The notes beneath the pieces are model-generated. The model saw nothing but the letters and a program-made list of their open reading frames with translations, searched no databases and was not told the origin of the DNA. Below, one piece after another: positions 15,792-24,696 of a stretch of DNA of 64,000 bases. Origin of the DNA: Streptomyces sp. CNQ-509 (GTDB lineage: Bacteria; Actinomycetota; Actinomycetes; Streptomycetales; Streptomycetaceae); contig NZ_CP011492.1 in the NCBI RefSeq assembly GCF_001011035.1, positions 7,952,951 through 8,016,950 on the forward strand, read 5' to 3'. Position 1 is the stretch's first letter; each line of letters begins with the position of its first letter. The position numbers and the translations under genes are program-made.

Positions 15792-18716
15792 CTAACGTCC
15801 GTACACCTCGAACGAGAACAGCGAGTACCCGTACTGGGTGTTGCGCTGCGTCCCGTACATGCGGACGTATCGCGCATCGGCGGAGACGGGGATCGTCTCC
15901 ACCCCGCCCGGTCCGCTGGTCGTGGAGTGGACGTCGGTCCAGTCGCCGCCGTCGTCCGAGACCTGGAGCCGGTAGCTCTTGGCGCTGGCCGTCTCCCAGT
16001 GGAGTTTCACGGTGCCGATGGCCGTCGTGGACCCCAGGTCGACGCTCAGCCACTGCGGGTCCGAGTAGTCGGATCCCCAGCGGGTGGTGTCCTGCCCGTC
16101 CGTGGCGTTGGCCGGGGCCAGTTCGGCGACGCGGGTGGAGGAGGCGGTGGCGGGCTTGCCGCGTGCCAGGTCCACAGCCGCGTGGACCTCCAGGCCCCGC
16201 AGCGAGAAGCCCCGCCTGGTGTGCCGCTTGGTGAGGTTCAGGCGGACGAACCGCACCGGCTGGGGGGTGATGGCCAGGGTCCGGGTGCCGCCCGTACCCG
16301 AGGTGGTCGAGTGGACGGTCCGCCAGCTTTCCCCGTCGGGGGAGACCTCGACGGCGTACGCCTGCGCAAAGGCCGTGTCCCAGTGCAGCGCCACCGCGTC
16401 GGCCATCTGCGGCGTCAGCAGGTCGACCATCGCCCATTCGTCGTCCGAAGGCGCCGAGCCCCAGCGGGTGCGGGGGTTGCCGTCGGTGAGGAAGTGGGCC
16501 CCGACGGAGGTGTCCTGTTCGGAGGAGGTGAGCACCGGGCGGCGCAGGGCGACGTCGTTCGCCGTTGCGCCGAGGGTGACTCCCGCTCCCTGGCGGTCGC
16601 CGTCGGGGAGGGTGGCGGTTCCGCGGGTGACCTCTCCGAACCGGGTGAGGGTGACGGCGACGGTGACGCCGGGTGCCTGCGGGGCGGAGACGGTGATGAC
16701 GGGCGCGCCGGTTCCCGACTCGTCGAGGATGACCATGCAGGGCACGTCGACGGCGAGGGTCACCCCCTTGCGGATCTCTGCGGTGCCGGGGGAGTAGAAG
16801 AGGAGCTGGGAGATGCCCAGACCGTCGTGGCGTACGCCTTGCAGGGACGTGGTGTTGGCGAGCACCCGCACGGGCAGGTGGTGCGCGTATGCCACGGCCT
16901 GGCCCTGGTTGACGCCGGGCCGGACGACGTAGGCGTATGTCGCGCCGCTCGGCTCCGTGCCGTGGTCGAGCCAGAGGCCGAACACGTTCTCGGTGACGGG
17001 GGCGGGGTCCTGGCCGGTGGCGATGTCGGCCCAGGACCCGGTGACGGTCTCGTTCCTGACGGTCATGGCGACCGGCTCGAAGAAGGCGTATCCGGTGCCG
17101 TCGTGGTAGGCCCACGTTCCGGTACGGGTGCGGGTGGCCCCCGGCTCGACGGTGGTTCCGGCGGCGACGACGCTGCCCACCCGGCGTGCCTGGTTGAGCG
17201 TGGTCACGACGGGGTTCGGGTCGGTGGAGGTGATGCCCGCGCCGAGTGCGACGAACTCGTCGTCGAAGCAGAAGTAGCCCTTCCGGGCGGTGGTGCCGTA
17301 CTTCTCCATGTCCAGGGCCGCGGCGCCGTAGAGCCCGTTGTCCACGCCGCCGACGAAGGTGGTCGACTGCCGGTAGGGGTTGCTCGCGTCCAGGGGGACC
17401 ACGACCGCGGGGTTGGTGCATCCGGGCAGGCGGGACCAGTCCCACACGGGGAACAGGTTGCGGTACTCGTCTCCCCTGCGGGCGATGAACGTGGTGCCGA
17501 AGGGGACCCAGTACAGGTAGTTCAGTCTTCGGGGGTTGGAGGAGCGCCACTCGGAGCCGATGGTGCGCGCGGAGACCATCTTGACGGTCACGCCCCAGTC
17601 GGGGCGCTTGTGGGCGGCGAAGTCCGAGCGCCAGAAGTACTTGTGGCCCCTCAGCCCGGTGTCGCTGCTCTGGAGGGCGATGTTGCGCCGCAGCCGGGCG
17701 AAGTGGCCGGCCTGTCCCGGCAGTACGTCGTCCATCCGCCGGAGGGCTTCGAGGGTGCGCTCGGCGTTGCTGCGGTACCGCGGGGCGGGGTTGAGGAAGA
17801 CGTTGAACTCGGCGTGGTCCCCGTTGATCATCCAGCGGGTGCCGTCCAGGACCCAGCTCGCGTAGTCGTAGACCGACGCGGGTGAGAAGGCGTAGGAGGT
17901 GCGTCGCAGGACGTACAGCCACTGCGCGACGTCGGTGACCATGCTGCGGCCGTACCCGGCCGAGTAGAGCTGGTCTCCGTGCTGGTGGTAGCTGAGGTCG
18001 CTCTGGATGCCGTCGCCCGTGTTGAGGAGGATCGCGCGGGCCATGGCGTCGCGGCCGGAGGCGACGAGGGCGGGGTCAGGCGTGAGCAGACCGCGGAAGA
18101 TGACGTTCTGCGCGTACCAGACGGCGTTCTGGCCGGTGCCCGACGAACTGCTCTGCAGGACGCCGACGATGTCCGCCGTGCGGGCGGCGTCGAGCTGTCC
18201 GTGCAGGAGCAGGCCGATACGCCCCAGGCGGAGCTGGATGCCGATGCCCCGCTCCCACCAGTTGACGTTGGTCGGCTTGACCTGGAACCAGTGCTCGACG
18301 CCCTTCGCCACGCCGGCCAGCAGCGCGGGGTCGCGGTGGCGCGGCCCGGCCGGGTTGGCGTACGCGGCGGCCATGGCCTGCATCCGGTCCAGCGCCCGGT
18401 ACGGCGACCACGCCGCCCCGTTGGCGGCGCTGTTGGTGGCGGAGTAGTCCACGTCGCTCCACGAGCCGTCGGCCCGCTGGGCGGACAGGTACTCCATGGC
18501 CTGGCTCTGGTACGTCCATTCCACCCGGGCGGTGGTGCCGTCGTCGAGCCAGTCGTGTGCGAGGTAGATACCGAGCAGGGTCGAGCGGATGTCAGCGAGG
18601 TCGCCGGTGGTGCCGGCGAACGCCGGCGGTACGCGGCCCAGCGGGCCGCCGGCCGTGATCAGCGCGGCGAGCGCCGCGCTGGAGGAACCCAGAAAGACTC
18701 GGCGTGAAACGGTCAC
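15792..18716 (-). CDS. Tat-exported PL8 polysaccharide lyase with two F5/8-type C domains
   Basis: A 974-residue protein with a GTG start behind AGGAG. A twin-arginine signal (MTVSRRVFLGSSSAALAAL) precedes an alpha/alpha toroid of family PL8 (hyaluronate, chondroitin and xanthan lyases). Conserved active-site residues are visible: Asn152 in VNWWERGIG, His246 and Tyr255 in SYHQHGDQLYSAGYG, spaced nine apart as in the family. The central beta-sandwich includes the FVGGVDNGLYG and DDEFVALGAGITST motifs. The C-terminus adds two discoidin-like modules (about 705-835 and 840-974), each with a TDGxxxTRWGS motif, which probably bind polysaccharide. It is the last gene of the importer operon, 39 bases after GH130. 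Confidence 0.93.
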   Translation of the reverse strand: MTVSRRVFLGSSSAALAALITAGGPLGRVPPAFAGTTGDLADIRSTLLGIYLAHDWLDDGTTARVEWTYQSQAMEYLSAQRADGSWSDVDYSATNSAANGAAWSPYRALDRMQAMAAAYANPAGPRHRDPALLAGVAKGVEHWFQVKPTNVNWWERGIGIQLRLGRIGLLLHGQLDAARTADIVGVLQSSSSGTGQNAVWYAQNVIFRGLLTPDPALVASGRDAMARAILLNTGDGIQSDLSYHQHGDQLYSAGYGRSMVTDVAQWLYVLRRTSYAFSPASVYDYASWVLDGTRWMINGDHAEFNVFLNPAPRYRSNAERTLEALRRMDDVLPGQAGHFARLRRNIALQSSDTGLRGHKYFWRSDFAAHKRPDWGVTVKMVSARTIGSEWRSSNPRRLNYLYWVPFGTTFIARRGDEYRNLFPVWDWSRLPGCTNPAVVVPLDASNPYRQSTTFVGGVDNGLYGAAALDMEKYGTTARKGYFCFDDEFVALGAGITSTDPNPVVTTLNQARRVGSVVAAGTTVEPGATRTRTGTWAYHDGTGYAFFEPVAMTVRNETVTGSWADIATGQDPAPVTENVFGLWLDHGTEPSGATYAYVVRPGVNQGQAVAYAHHLPVRVLANTTSLQGVRHDGLGISQLLFYSPGTAEIRKGVTLAVDVPCMVILDESGTGAPVITVSAPQAPGVTVAVTLTRFGEVTRGTATLPDGDRQGAGVTLGATANDVALRRPVLTSSEQDTSVGAHFLTDGNPRTRWGSAPSDDEWAMVDLLTPQMADAVALHWDTAFAQAYAVEVSPDGESWRTVHSTTSGTGGTRTLAITPQPVRFVRLNLTKRHTRRGFSLRGLEVHAAVDLARGKPATASSTRVAELAPANATDGQDTTRWGSDYSDPQWLSVDLGSTTAIGTVKLHWETASAKSYRLQVSDDGGDWTDVHSTTSGPGGVETIPVSADARYVRMYGTQRNTQYGYSLFSFEVYGR

Positions 18717-18755
18717 GACGAGACTCCTCTCTGCGAGGTGGGGGCGGGACGGGGG

Positions 18756-19835
18756 TTACGGGGCGGTGCGCTCGAGTGCTGCGACGCCGATGGAGCTGTC
18801 GGCCATCCCGTAGAAGACGTACGGGATGCCTTCGATCTCCTCGACGGCGGTGGGGAAGACGACGTTGCCGAGAGTGCCCTCGGTCTCCTCCCGGATCTGC
18901 GGGGACAGCCACGGCTGCGGGCTGCGTGCCAGCACCCGGGACGGATCGAGGGCGTCGAGCAGGATGCCGCCGGCCCGGTAGACGGAGCCGTGGCTCAGTT
19001 CGAAGCCCTTGGCGACAGGGCCGGTGACCCCGTGGTGGATGAGCAGCCAGCCCTCGGGAACGCGCAGCGGCGGCGGCCCGGCTCCGATCTTGGCCTCCTC
19101 GAACGGCATCTGAGGGCCCGCGACCGGCGCGGCATGGGTGAGCGAGGTGAGCGCGGAGAGGTCGGCGCGGACCGCGCCGGCGTCCGCGTAGGCGATCCAG
19201 ATCGACGGCCGGGGGTCGGTGACCCCGGCCGGGGCCGGGGCGCCTTCGCCGGGCCGCAGCCAGTCCAGCTCCCACATCGGCCGGTGCAGCATGGCGAAGC
19301 AGGGCCGCCCGTTCGGTCCCGGCAGCACCTCGGGGAAGAACACCAGGTCCTTGTTGGGGAAGAAGTTCAGGTCGGTGGAGAGGCCCGGCCGGTACGCGAA
19401 GTGCAGCGGCCCCAGGCGCCGCCAGTGGACGGTGTCGTCGGAGACGGCCAGGGCCGGACGGGGGCCGAGAGGGCCGTAGGCGACGTAGGTCATGACGTGC
19501 ACGCCGAGGTCCGCGAGGAAGGTGATGCGCGGGTCCTCCACACCGGCGTTGCGTGCACCGCGCTCGAAGCCCTCGTCCGGGGCCAGGACCACGCCCTGGC
19601 GTTCGACGCCGACCGGGACGCCGTCTTCGATCACGACGCGGGCCCGGGCGATGCGGGAGACGTTCCCGGCCGAGACGATCCGCGGGAAGAGGTAGAGGTG
19701 GCCGTCGGGTCCCCAGGCGGTGGCGGGGTTGAGGACGCCCTCGGCCTCCAGCGGGTCGGCCGGATCGGCGGTCATGAGGACGCCGATGCGCTTCAGGGCG
19801 TAGGGGAGTGCGGTTTCGGCGTTGAGCTGGGTCAT
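18756..19835 (-). CDS. GH130-like glycoside phosphorylase
   Basis: A 359-residue cytoplasmic protein; the start is the ATG at 19835, just past the permease stop. The sequence has the five-bladed propeller signature of GH130: NPATAWGPDGHLYLFPRI, GVEDPRITFL with the probable general acid at about Asp101, NFFPNKDLVFFPE, and LLIHHGVTG. GH130 enzymes phosphorolyse beta-mannosides, including mannosyl-glucose and mannosyl-N-acetylglucosamine. In an operon with an oligosaccharide importer and PL8 lyase it should process imported mannose-containing fragments. A beta-mannosidase is the alternative. Confidence 0.85.
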   Translation of the reverse strand: MTQLNAETALPYALKRIGVLMTADPADPLEAEGVLNPATAWGPDGHLYLFPRIVSAGNVSRIARARVVIEDGVPVGVERQGVVLAPDEGFERGARNAGVEDPRITFLADLGVHVMTYVAYGPLGPRPALAVSDDTVHWRRLGPLHFAYRPGLSTDLNFFPNKDLVFFPEVLPGPNGRPCFAMLHRPMWELDWLRPGEGAPAPAGVTDPRPSIWIAYADAGAVRADLSALTSLTHAAPVAGPQMPFEEAKIGAGPPPLRVPEGWLLIHHGVTGPVAKGFELSHGSVYRAGGILLDALDPSRVLARSPQPWLSPQIREETEGTLGNVVFPTAVEEIEGIPYVFYGMADSSIGVAALERTAP

Positions 19836-19837
19836 AC

Positions 19838-20674
19838 CTACCCTTTGATCGCGGAGCCGAGGTTGGCGGAGGTGAAGTGGCGCTGAAAGAGCAGGAACAG
19901 CACCACGGCCGGGACCGCCAGGACGCACGCGCCGGCCAGCACGGCGCCCATGGGGTTGGCCTGGAAGGTGGAGTTGGCCTGGGAGAAGTTGGCCAGGCTC
20001 ACCGCGAGGGGCTGCATGTCCGGGTTCTTGGTGATCAGGAACGGCCACAGGAACTCGTTCCACGGGCCGATGAAGGTCACCAGCATCGCGGTGAGGATCG
20101 CCGGCCGTACCAGCGGCACCGCGACCGAGCGCAGGATGCGCAGTTCGCCGGCGCCGTCCATGCGGGCCGCGTCGAAGATCTCCCTCGGTATCTGCAGGAA
20201 GTACTGGCGGAAGATGAGCACGGCGACGGAGTTGACGGCGAACGGAAGGATCATCCCGGCGTAGCTGTCGGCCAGGTGGAAGTAGCGCACCACCATCACG
20301 TAGAGCGGGATCATCAGCAGCTGGAACGGGATCGCCTGGACCAGCAGCACCAGGGCGAAGACGAGGCCGCGACCGCGGAAGTGCAGGATCGCCAGCGCGT
20401 ATCCGGCGAGGAGCCCGAAGACCAGGGTGCAGGCCACGACCCCGGCGGTCATGATGAGCGAGTTGAGCAGGGCGGTGGTGAGGCTGAAGGAATCGTCGAT
20501 CCCGGAGAGGTTGGCCAGGGTCAGGTTGGACGGGTCGGGCAGCAGCCCGCCCAGGCTCGTGTCGCGCTTCTTCTGCAGCGCGCCGATGAGCATGTAGTAG
20601 AACGGCAGCAGCGCGGCGACGGCGCCCAGACCGAGCGCGCCGTAACGCAGCAGGCGCAGCAGCGTACGGGCCAT
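19838..20674 (-). CDS. Sugar ABC transporter permease, MalG type
   Basis: A 278-residue inner-membrane permease with six hydrophobic segments. The coupling loop EIFDAARMDGAGELRILRSVAVPLVRP is the binding-protein-dependent permease motif, and the C-terminus FTSANLGSAIKG is characteristic of MalG-like proteins. It is followed at once by GH130 and preceded by the MalF-type partner one base away. No ATPase gene is present; Streptomyces sugar importers of this type use the shared ATPase MsiK. Confidence 0.93.
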   Translation of the reverse strand: MARTLLRLLRYGALGLGAVAALLPFYYMLIGALQKKRDTSLGGLLPDPSNLTLANLSGIDDSFSLTTALLNSLIMTAGVVACTLVFGLLAGYALAILHFRGRGLVFALVLLVQAIPFQLLMIPLYVMVVRYFHLADSYAGMILPFAVNSVAVLIFRQYFLQIPREIFDAARMDGAGELRILRSVAVPLVRPAILTAMLVTFIGPWNEFLWPFLITKNPDMQPLAVSLANFSQANSTFQANPMGAVLAGACVLAVPAVVLFLLFQRHFTSANLGSAIKG

Positions 20675-20675
20675 G

Positions 20676-21692
20676 TCAGTTCCTCTCCATGACGCGCCGG
20701 GAGATGGTGGCGAGGATGAGCACCGCCGTGACGAGGATCAGCCCGATCGCGGCGGCCGCGTCCGGTTCGCCCTGTTCCAGGCCGCGCTGGTAGATCAGCA
20801 GCGCCGGGGTGAGCGAGGCGCCGTTCGGGCCGCCGCCGGTGAGGAGGAACGGTTCGGTGAAGATCTGCCCGGAGGTGATCAGCGACAGGAGGATGACCAG
20901 GGAGGTCACCGGCCGTACGGCCGGCAGCGTGACCGCGCGGAAGGCCTGCCAGCGCCCCGCGCCGTCGGTGAGCGCCGCCTCGTGCAGCTCGCGCGGCACG
21001 TTCTGCAGCGCGGCCAGATACAGCAGGACGTAGAACCCGAGCTGCTTCCACGTCACGTAGAGCGCGATGAGAGGCATCACCAGGTGCTTGTTCGCGAGCC
21101 ACGAGGGTTCCGGTGCCCAGGCGCCGAGCGCGTGGTTGACCGCGCCGGAGCCGTTGAAGAGGAAGAGCCACACGGCGAGGGTGGCCACCGACGCGGTGAC
21201 GTACGGCACATAGTAGGAGACGCGGAAGAACACCCGCCATCGCGTGGCCGAGTTGAGCGCCGCCGCCAGCGACAGGGCCAGCACGACGGTCAGCGGAATG
21301 TTGATCGCCATGAAGACGCCCAGGTTCCGGAAGGCGCGCCGGGTGTCCCCGTCTCCCAGGACCGCGGTGAAGTTGTCGAACCCGACGAAGGGGTGCGGGA
21401 CCGACACCCCCGGGGCGGTGAAGAAGTAGTCGTGGAAGGCCATCCAGACGCCGAAGCCGAACGGGATCGCGAAGACGACCAGGACGAAGACCGTGTACGG
21501 GGCGGTGAGCGCGAGCCCCAACGGGTGCCTGCCCAGCCAGCGCTCGACGCGGTGTGCCCGCCCGGGCCGTGGCGGCCGGCCGGCCCGGGCGCTCGCGCGG
21601 GGAGCGGGGGGCGGTGAGCCCTTGAGCTGCGGCCCGGAGGGCGAGCCGCCGCCGGCCCGCGCCTCCTGCCGATGGGGATGCGGTGCGGTCAT
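20676..21692 (-). CDS. Sugar ABC transporter permease, MalF type
   Basis: A 338-residue permease from the ATG at 21692, 14 bases after the receptor stop. A Pro/Arg-rich cytoplasmic tail of about 45 residues precedes the first helix (LGLALTAPYTVFVLVVFAIPFGFG). The coupling loop reads ELHEAALTDGAGRWQAFRAVTLPAVRP. It pairs with the MalG-type permease immediately downstream. An in-frame extension to the right is overlap with the receptor gene and is excluded. Confidence 0.92.
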   Translation of the reverse strand: MTAPHPHRQEARAGGGSPSGPQLKGSPPPAPRASARAGRPPRPGRAHRVERWLGRHPLGLALTAPYTVFVLVVFAIPFGFGVWMAFHDYFFTAPGVSVPHPFVGFDNFTAVLGDGDTRRAFRNLGVFMAINIPLTVVLALSLAAALNSATRWRVFFRVSYYVPYVTASVATLAVWLFLFNGSGAVNHALGAWAPEPSWLANKHLVMPLIALYVTWKQLGFYVLLYLAALQNVPRELHEAALTDGAGRWQAFRAVTLPAVRPVTSLVILLSLITSGQIFTEPFLLTGGGPNGASLTPALLIYQRGLEQGEPDAAAAIGLILVTAVLILATISRRVMERN

Positions 21693-21706
21693 GGTGGTGC
21701 GCCTCG

Positions 21707-22999
21707 TCAGCCGTTGGCCTGGTCGTCGATGGTCTGGGCGGCCTCGCCGAAGGCGTCCTCCACGTCCCCCTTGCCGGACAGCACGGTGTCGTCCCACGCC
21801 TTGCGGAAGGTCGTCCACACCTCGCTGGAGCCGGGGATGTTCGGCACGTCGACGGCGCGCGGGACGGCGTCGGCGAAGGGCTCGTAGAACGGGTTCTTCT
21901 TCAGGAAGCCGGCGGCGACGGTCGTCACATCGGTGCGGGTGGGGAACTGGCCGGTCTCCTCGAGCAGCGCCGCGTCGTTCTCCTCGCTCATGGAGAACTT
22001 GGCGAAGTCCCAGGCGGTCTGCTGGTTGCGGCACGAGGTGAACATCCCGACGTTCTTCGAGTCGGCGAACGTCGACGTCTCCTCCGCGCCGGCTGCGGTG
22101 GGCAGCGGCACCACGCCGTACTCCACCTTGCCGTCGAACTGCCCCTTGCCCCACGGCCCGGCGATGCCCATGGCGGCCGCCCCGTCGGCGAACGGGCCCG
22201 CCCACATGTCGCCGCTGTACGCCTCCGGGGAGGAGTAGCCCTTGGCGTACATCTCCTGCCAGAAGCCGAGGGTCTGCAGGCCGGCCTCGCCGGTGAAGGT
22301 GGCCTTGCCGTCCTCGACGAGCTGGGTGCCGCCGGAGTTCGCCAGATACAGCGGGTAGAAGTCGAAGAGCGAGTTGGTGTAATCGCTGGTCGCCGGGGGA
22401 TACAGCGCGAAGTCCGCCGCCTTGGCGCTCTTGATCGCCTCGGCCGCCGCCAGTACGTCGTCGTAGGTGCGCAGCTTGGGATGCTCCGCGTCCAGCCCGG
22501 CCTTGGCGAAGGCTTCCTTGTTGTAATAGAGCATGAACGGGTTGGTCTTCCAGGGCATTTGATACAGCGAGCCGTCCGGGGACCGGAAGCCGTCCACCGC
22601 GTCGCCCGAGCGCTGCTCGATGAACGACTCGGCGTCCTTGAACGTCTTGGAGAGGTTCACCAGCCCGCCCTGTTTCTCGAACGCGGAGACCGCGGCGGGG
22701 GCGGTGTTGTAGACGAGGCAGGGTGTGTTGCCCGCGGTGATCGCCGCGCCTATGACGTCCTCGGTGGACTTGCCCGCGGGCACCGCCCGGGCGGTAATCT
22801 TCTCCTCGGGGTGCTCGGCGTTCCAGGCGTCGACGGCGGCCTTGGCCCACGCCTGCTCCTGCTCATTGGTCGAGTACCAGATATCGATCGGCCCCGCTGT
22901 CGGCTTGCCGCCGCCGGAGTCGTCGGATCCGCAGGCGGACAGTGGCAGGACCACCGCCGCGGCCGTCACCAGCACCGCAATGCGCGTATGACGCTTCAT
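21707..22999 (-). CDS. Sugar-binding lipoprotein of ABC importer (SBP family 1)
   Basis: A 430-residue receptor. The start is the ATG at 22999; the signal ends in a lipobox LPLSAC (Cys23) followed by GSDDSGGG, so it is a lipoprotein. The fold is that of family 1 sugar receptors: IDIWYSTNEQEQAWAKAAVDAWN at the N-terminus and later MGIAGPWGKGQFDGKVEYGVVPLPT. It heads the operon receptor, MalF, MalG, GH130, PL8. The operator AAACCGGTTT lies about 120 bases upstream. Expected ligands are unsaturated or mannose-containing oligosaccharides made by the PL8 lyases. Confidence 0.93.
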   Translation of the reverse strand: MKRHTRIAVLVTAAAVVLPLSACGSDDSGGGKPTAGPIDIWYSTNEQEQAWAKAAVDAWNAEHPEEKITARAVPAGKSTEDVIGAAITAGNTPCLVYNTAPAAVSAFEKQGGLVNLSKTFKDAESFIEQRSGDAVDGFRSPDGSLYQMPWKTNPFMLYYNKEAFAKAGLDAEHPKLRTYDDVLAAAEAIKSAKAADFALYPPATSDYTNSLFDFYPLYLANSGGTQLVEDGKATFTGEAGLQTLGFWQEMYAKGYSSPEAYSGDMWAGPFADGAAAMGIAGPWGKGQFDGKVEYGVVPLPTAAGAEETSTFADSKNVGMFTSCRNQQTAWDFAKFSMSEENDAALLEETGQFPTRTDVTTVAAGFLKKNPFYEPFADAVPRAVDVPNIPGSSEVWTTFRKAWDDTVLSGKGDVEDAFGEAAQTIDDQANG

Positions 23000-23118
23000 A
23001 GGGCCTGACCCCTTCATGGTGTGAGGGTGGAGAGATGCCGGACGTGACGGCGGCTGCCCGTCCCACGCCGTCGTCGACCGGTCCCGGCCAGATGATCGAG
23101 CCGGGGTGACGGGCGCCA

Positions 23119-23134
23119 TTCAAACCGGTTTAAA
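23119..23134. promoter_or_regulatory. Operator 1 of the LacI regulon (core AAACCGGTTT, 23122-23131)
   Basis: The 10-bp perfect palindrome AAACCGGTTT, with AT-rich flanks giving TTCAAACCGGTTTAAA, sits between the receptor operon and the divergent LacI gene. The same core recurs at 24567-24576 before the second PL8 gene. The central CG step with half-sites of AAACC is typical of LacI-family operators. Confidence 0.82.
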
Positions 23135-23233
23135 ATGTGAGCGTCAAGGGACCGCACGAAACGTTCCGGTCATCGGCCGGGCCTCCGCACCCGGAGCCCG
23201 CCCGCACCGGACGGCGGCAAGGAGGGGAACAGC

Positions 23234-24325
23234 ATGACCCACCAGCACCCCGAGCCGGGCGCGGCGCAGACCGGCGCGGAGCCCGCGGCGCCGGCGCCCC
23301 CGCGCCGGCGCAGCCGCCCCACCATCGGGGACGTCGCGGCGCTGGCCCGGGTGTCCAAGGCGACTGTGTCCTTCGTCGTCAACGGGCGCGCCGGCGTCAG
23401 TACGCACGCGCGGCAACGGGTCCTGGAAGCGGCCGCCGAGCTGGGCTGGCAGCCCAGCGCCGGGGCCCGGGCGCTGTCCACCCGGCGCGCCCAGGCCCTC
23501 GGCCTGGTGATCCGCCGGCCTCCCGAACTGCTCAGCACCGACCCGTTCTTCCCGCAGTTCGTCGCGGGCGTCGAAAGCGGGCTGTCCCCCCTCGACTACG
23601 CCCTGGTCCTCCAGGTCGTCGAGACCGAGGAGGCCGAGCACAACGCGTACGAGCGCCTGAGTCACGACGGCCGGGCCGACGGCGTGTTCCTCACCGATCT
23701 GCAACTCGGCGACCGGCGCCCGGCGCTCACCGACCGGCTGGGCCTGGCCGCGTTGATCATCGGCCCGGACCGGCCGGACAGCCCGGTGCCGGCGATCGGT
23801 GTCGACGACGCCGAAGGGGTTCGCCGCGCCGTCGGGCACCTGCATGCGCTCGGCCATCGCCGCATCGGGCACGTCAGCGGCGCCGAGGGCTACGTGCACG
23901 CCGAGGCCCGCCGGCGCGCCTGGGCGACCGCCCTCGCCGACGCAGGAGTGCCCGAAGGGCCGCTGGAGGCCGGGGACTTCACCGGCGCCGGCGGCGCCCG
24001 CGCCACCCACGCCCTGCTCGACCTGCCCGAGCCGCCGACCGCCATCCTCTACGCCAACGACCTGATGGCCATCGCCGGGATCGCCGCGGCGACCGGTCGC
24101 GGACTGAGCGTCCCGGGGGATCTGTCGGTGGTGGGATTCGACGACATCCCGCTGGCCGAGTACATCGCCCCGCCGCTGAGCACCGTCCGCCAGGACGTGA
24201 TCGCCTGGGGCCGTGCCGCGGCGCGGCAACTGGTCTCCCTCACCCAGGGGCATCCCTTCCAGGCGCCCGCACTGCCGCCGGTGGAGTTCGTGGCCCGCGC
24301 GAGCACGGCGCCGCCGGCGCGCTGA
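23234..24325 (+). CDS. LacI-family transcriptional regulator
   Basis: A 363-residue repressor with an ATG behind AAGGAGGGG. After a Pro/Ala-rich leader of about 30 residues comes the DNA-binding head (TIGDVAALARVSKATVSFVVNGR, hinge ALSTRRAQALGLVI). The ligand-binding domain follows, with the family-typical DDIPLAEYIAPPLSTVRQDV near the C-terminus. It is divergent from the receptor operon, with AAACCGGTTT between them, and precedes the second PL8 gene, which carries another copy. It is therefore the probable local repressor, released by a lyase product. Confidence 0.94.
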   Translation: MTHQHPEPGAAQTGAEPAAPAPPRRRSRPTIGDVAALARVSKATVSFVVNGRAGVSTHARQRVLEAAAELGWQPSAGARALSTRRAQALGLVIRRPPELLSTDPFFPQFVAGVESGLSPLDYALVLQVVETEEAEHNAYERLSHDGRADGVFLTDLQLGDRRPALTDRLGLAALIIGPDRPDSPVPAIGVDDAEGVRRAVGHLHALGHRRIGHVSGAEGYVHAEARRRAWATALADAGVPEGPLEAGDFTGAGGARATHALLDLPEPPTAILYANDLMAIAGIAAATGRGLSVPGDLSVVGFDDIPLAEYIAPPLSTVRQDVIAWGRAAARQLVSLTQGHPFQAPALPPVEFVARASTAPPAR

Positions 24326-24696
24326 GCCGGCGGACTCACCGACCCGGCCGCGCTGGCGCCGCGACTGCGGTGCAGGCCGCGGCCTGCCCGCTCCGGCGGT
24401 GCGCCGTGCGCCTGCTGCCGGACGTGCCGAGCCGCAGGAAGCCGGTGCGTCAGCGCGGTTCCCGGCACCCCCTGGGCCGCGCGACGCCGCCCCGGCACTC
24501 ACTCTCGTCGTGCCGCGACTGTTGACGTCCGCGGGGCGTAGCCGGTAACTGTTTACGCATCACTTCAAACCGGTTTAGAAACGGGGCGAACCTACCCCCG
24601 GCCGTGACCGAATCAGCACCCGGAAGCGCTCGTCGGCGGACGGGCGCACACCTCCCGGCAGCGTTGTCACCACCGGGTGCGCATCAAGGAGTCCGC
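24326..24696. other. Intergenic region between LacI regulator and second PL8
   Basis: No gene was found in these 371 bases. Their only clear content is the second AAACCGGTTT operator and the ribosome site AAGGAG at about 24684-24690 for the PL8 gene. Codon-like GC bias near the left end gives no recognisable product. Confidence 0.6.
24566..24578. promoter_or_regulatory. Operator 2 of the LacI regulon (core AAACCGGTTT, 24567-24576)
   Basis: CAAACCGGTTTAG, an identical 10-bp core to the site at 23122-23131, lies about 120 bases before the start of the second PL8 gene. This places that lyase in the same regulon as the importer operon. Confidence 0.82.

Noticed and set aside
14944..17922. 992-residue minus-strand frame overlapping PL8 and GH43
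   Set aside because: Out-of-frame shadow; fragments read as scrambled versions of the PL8 sequence.
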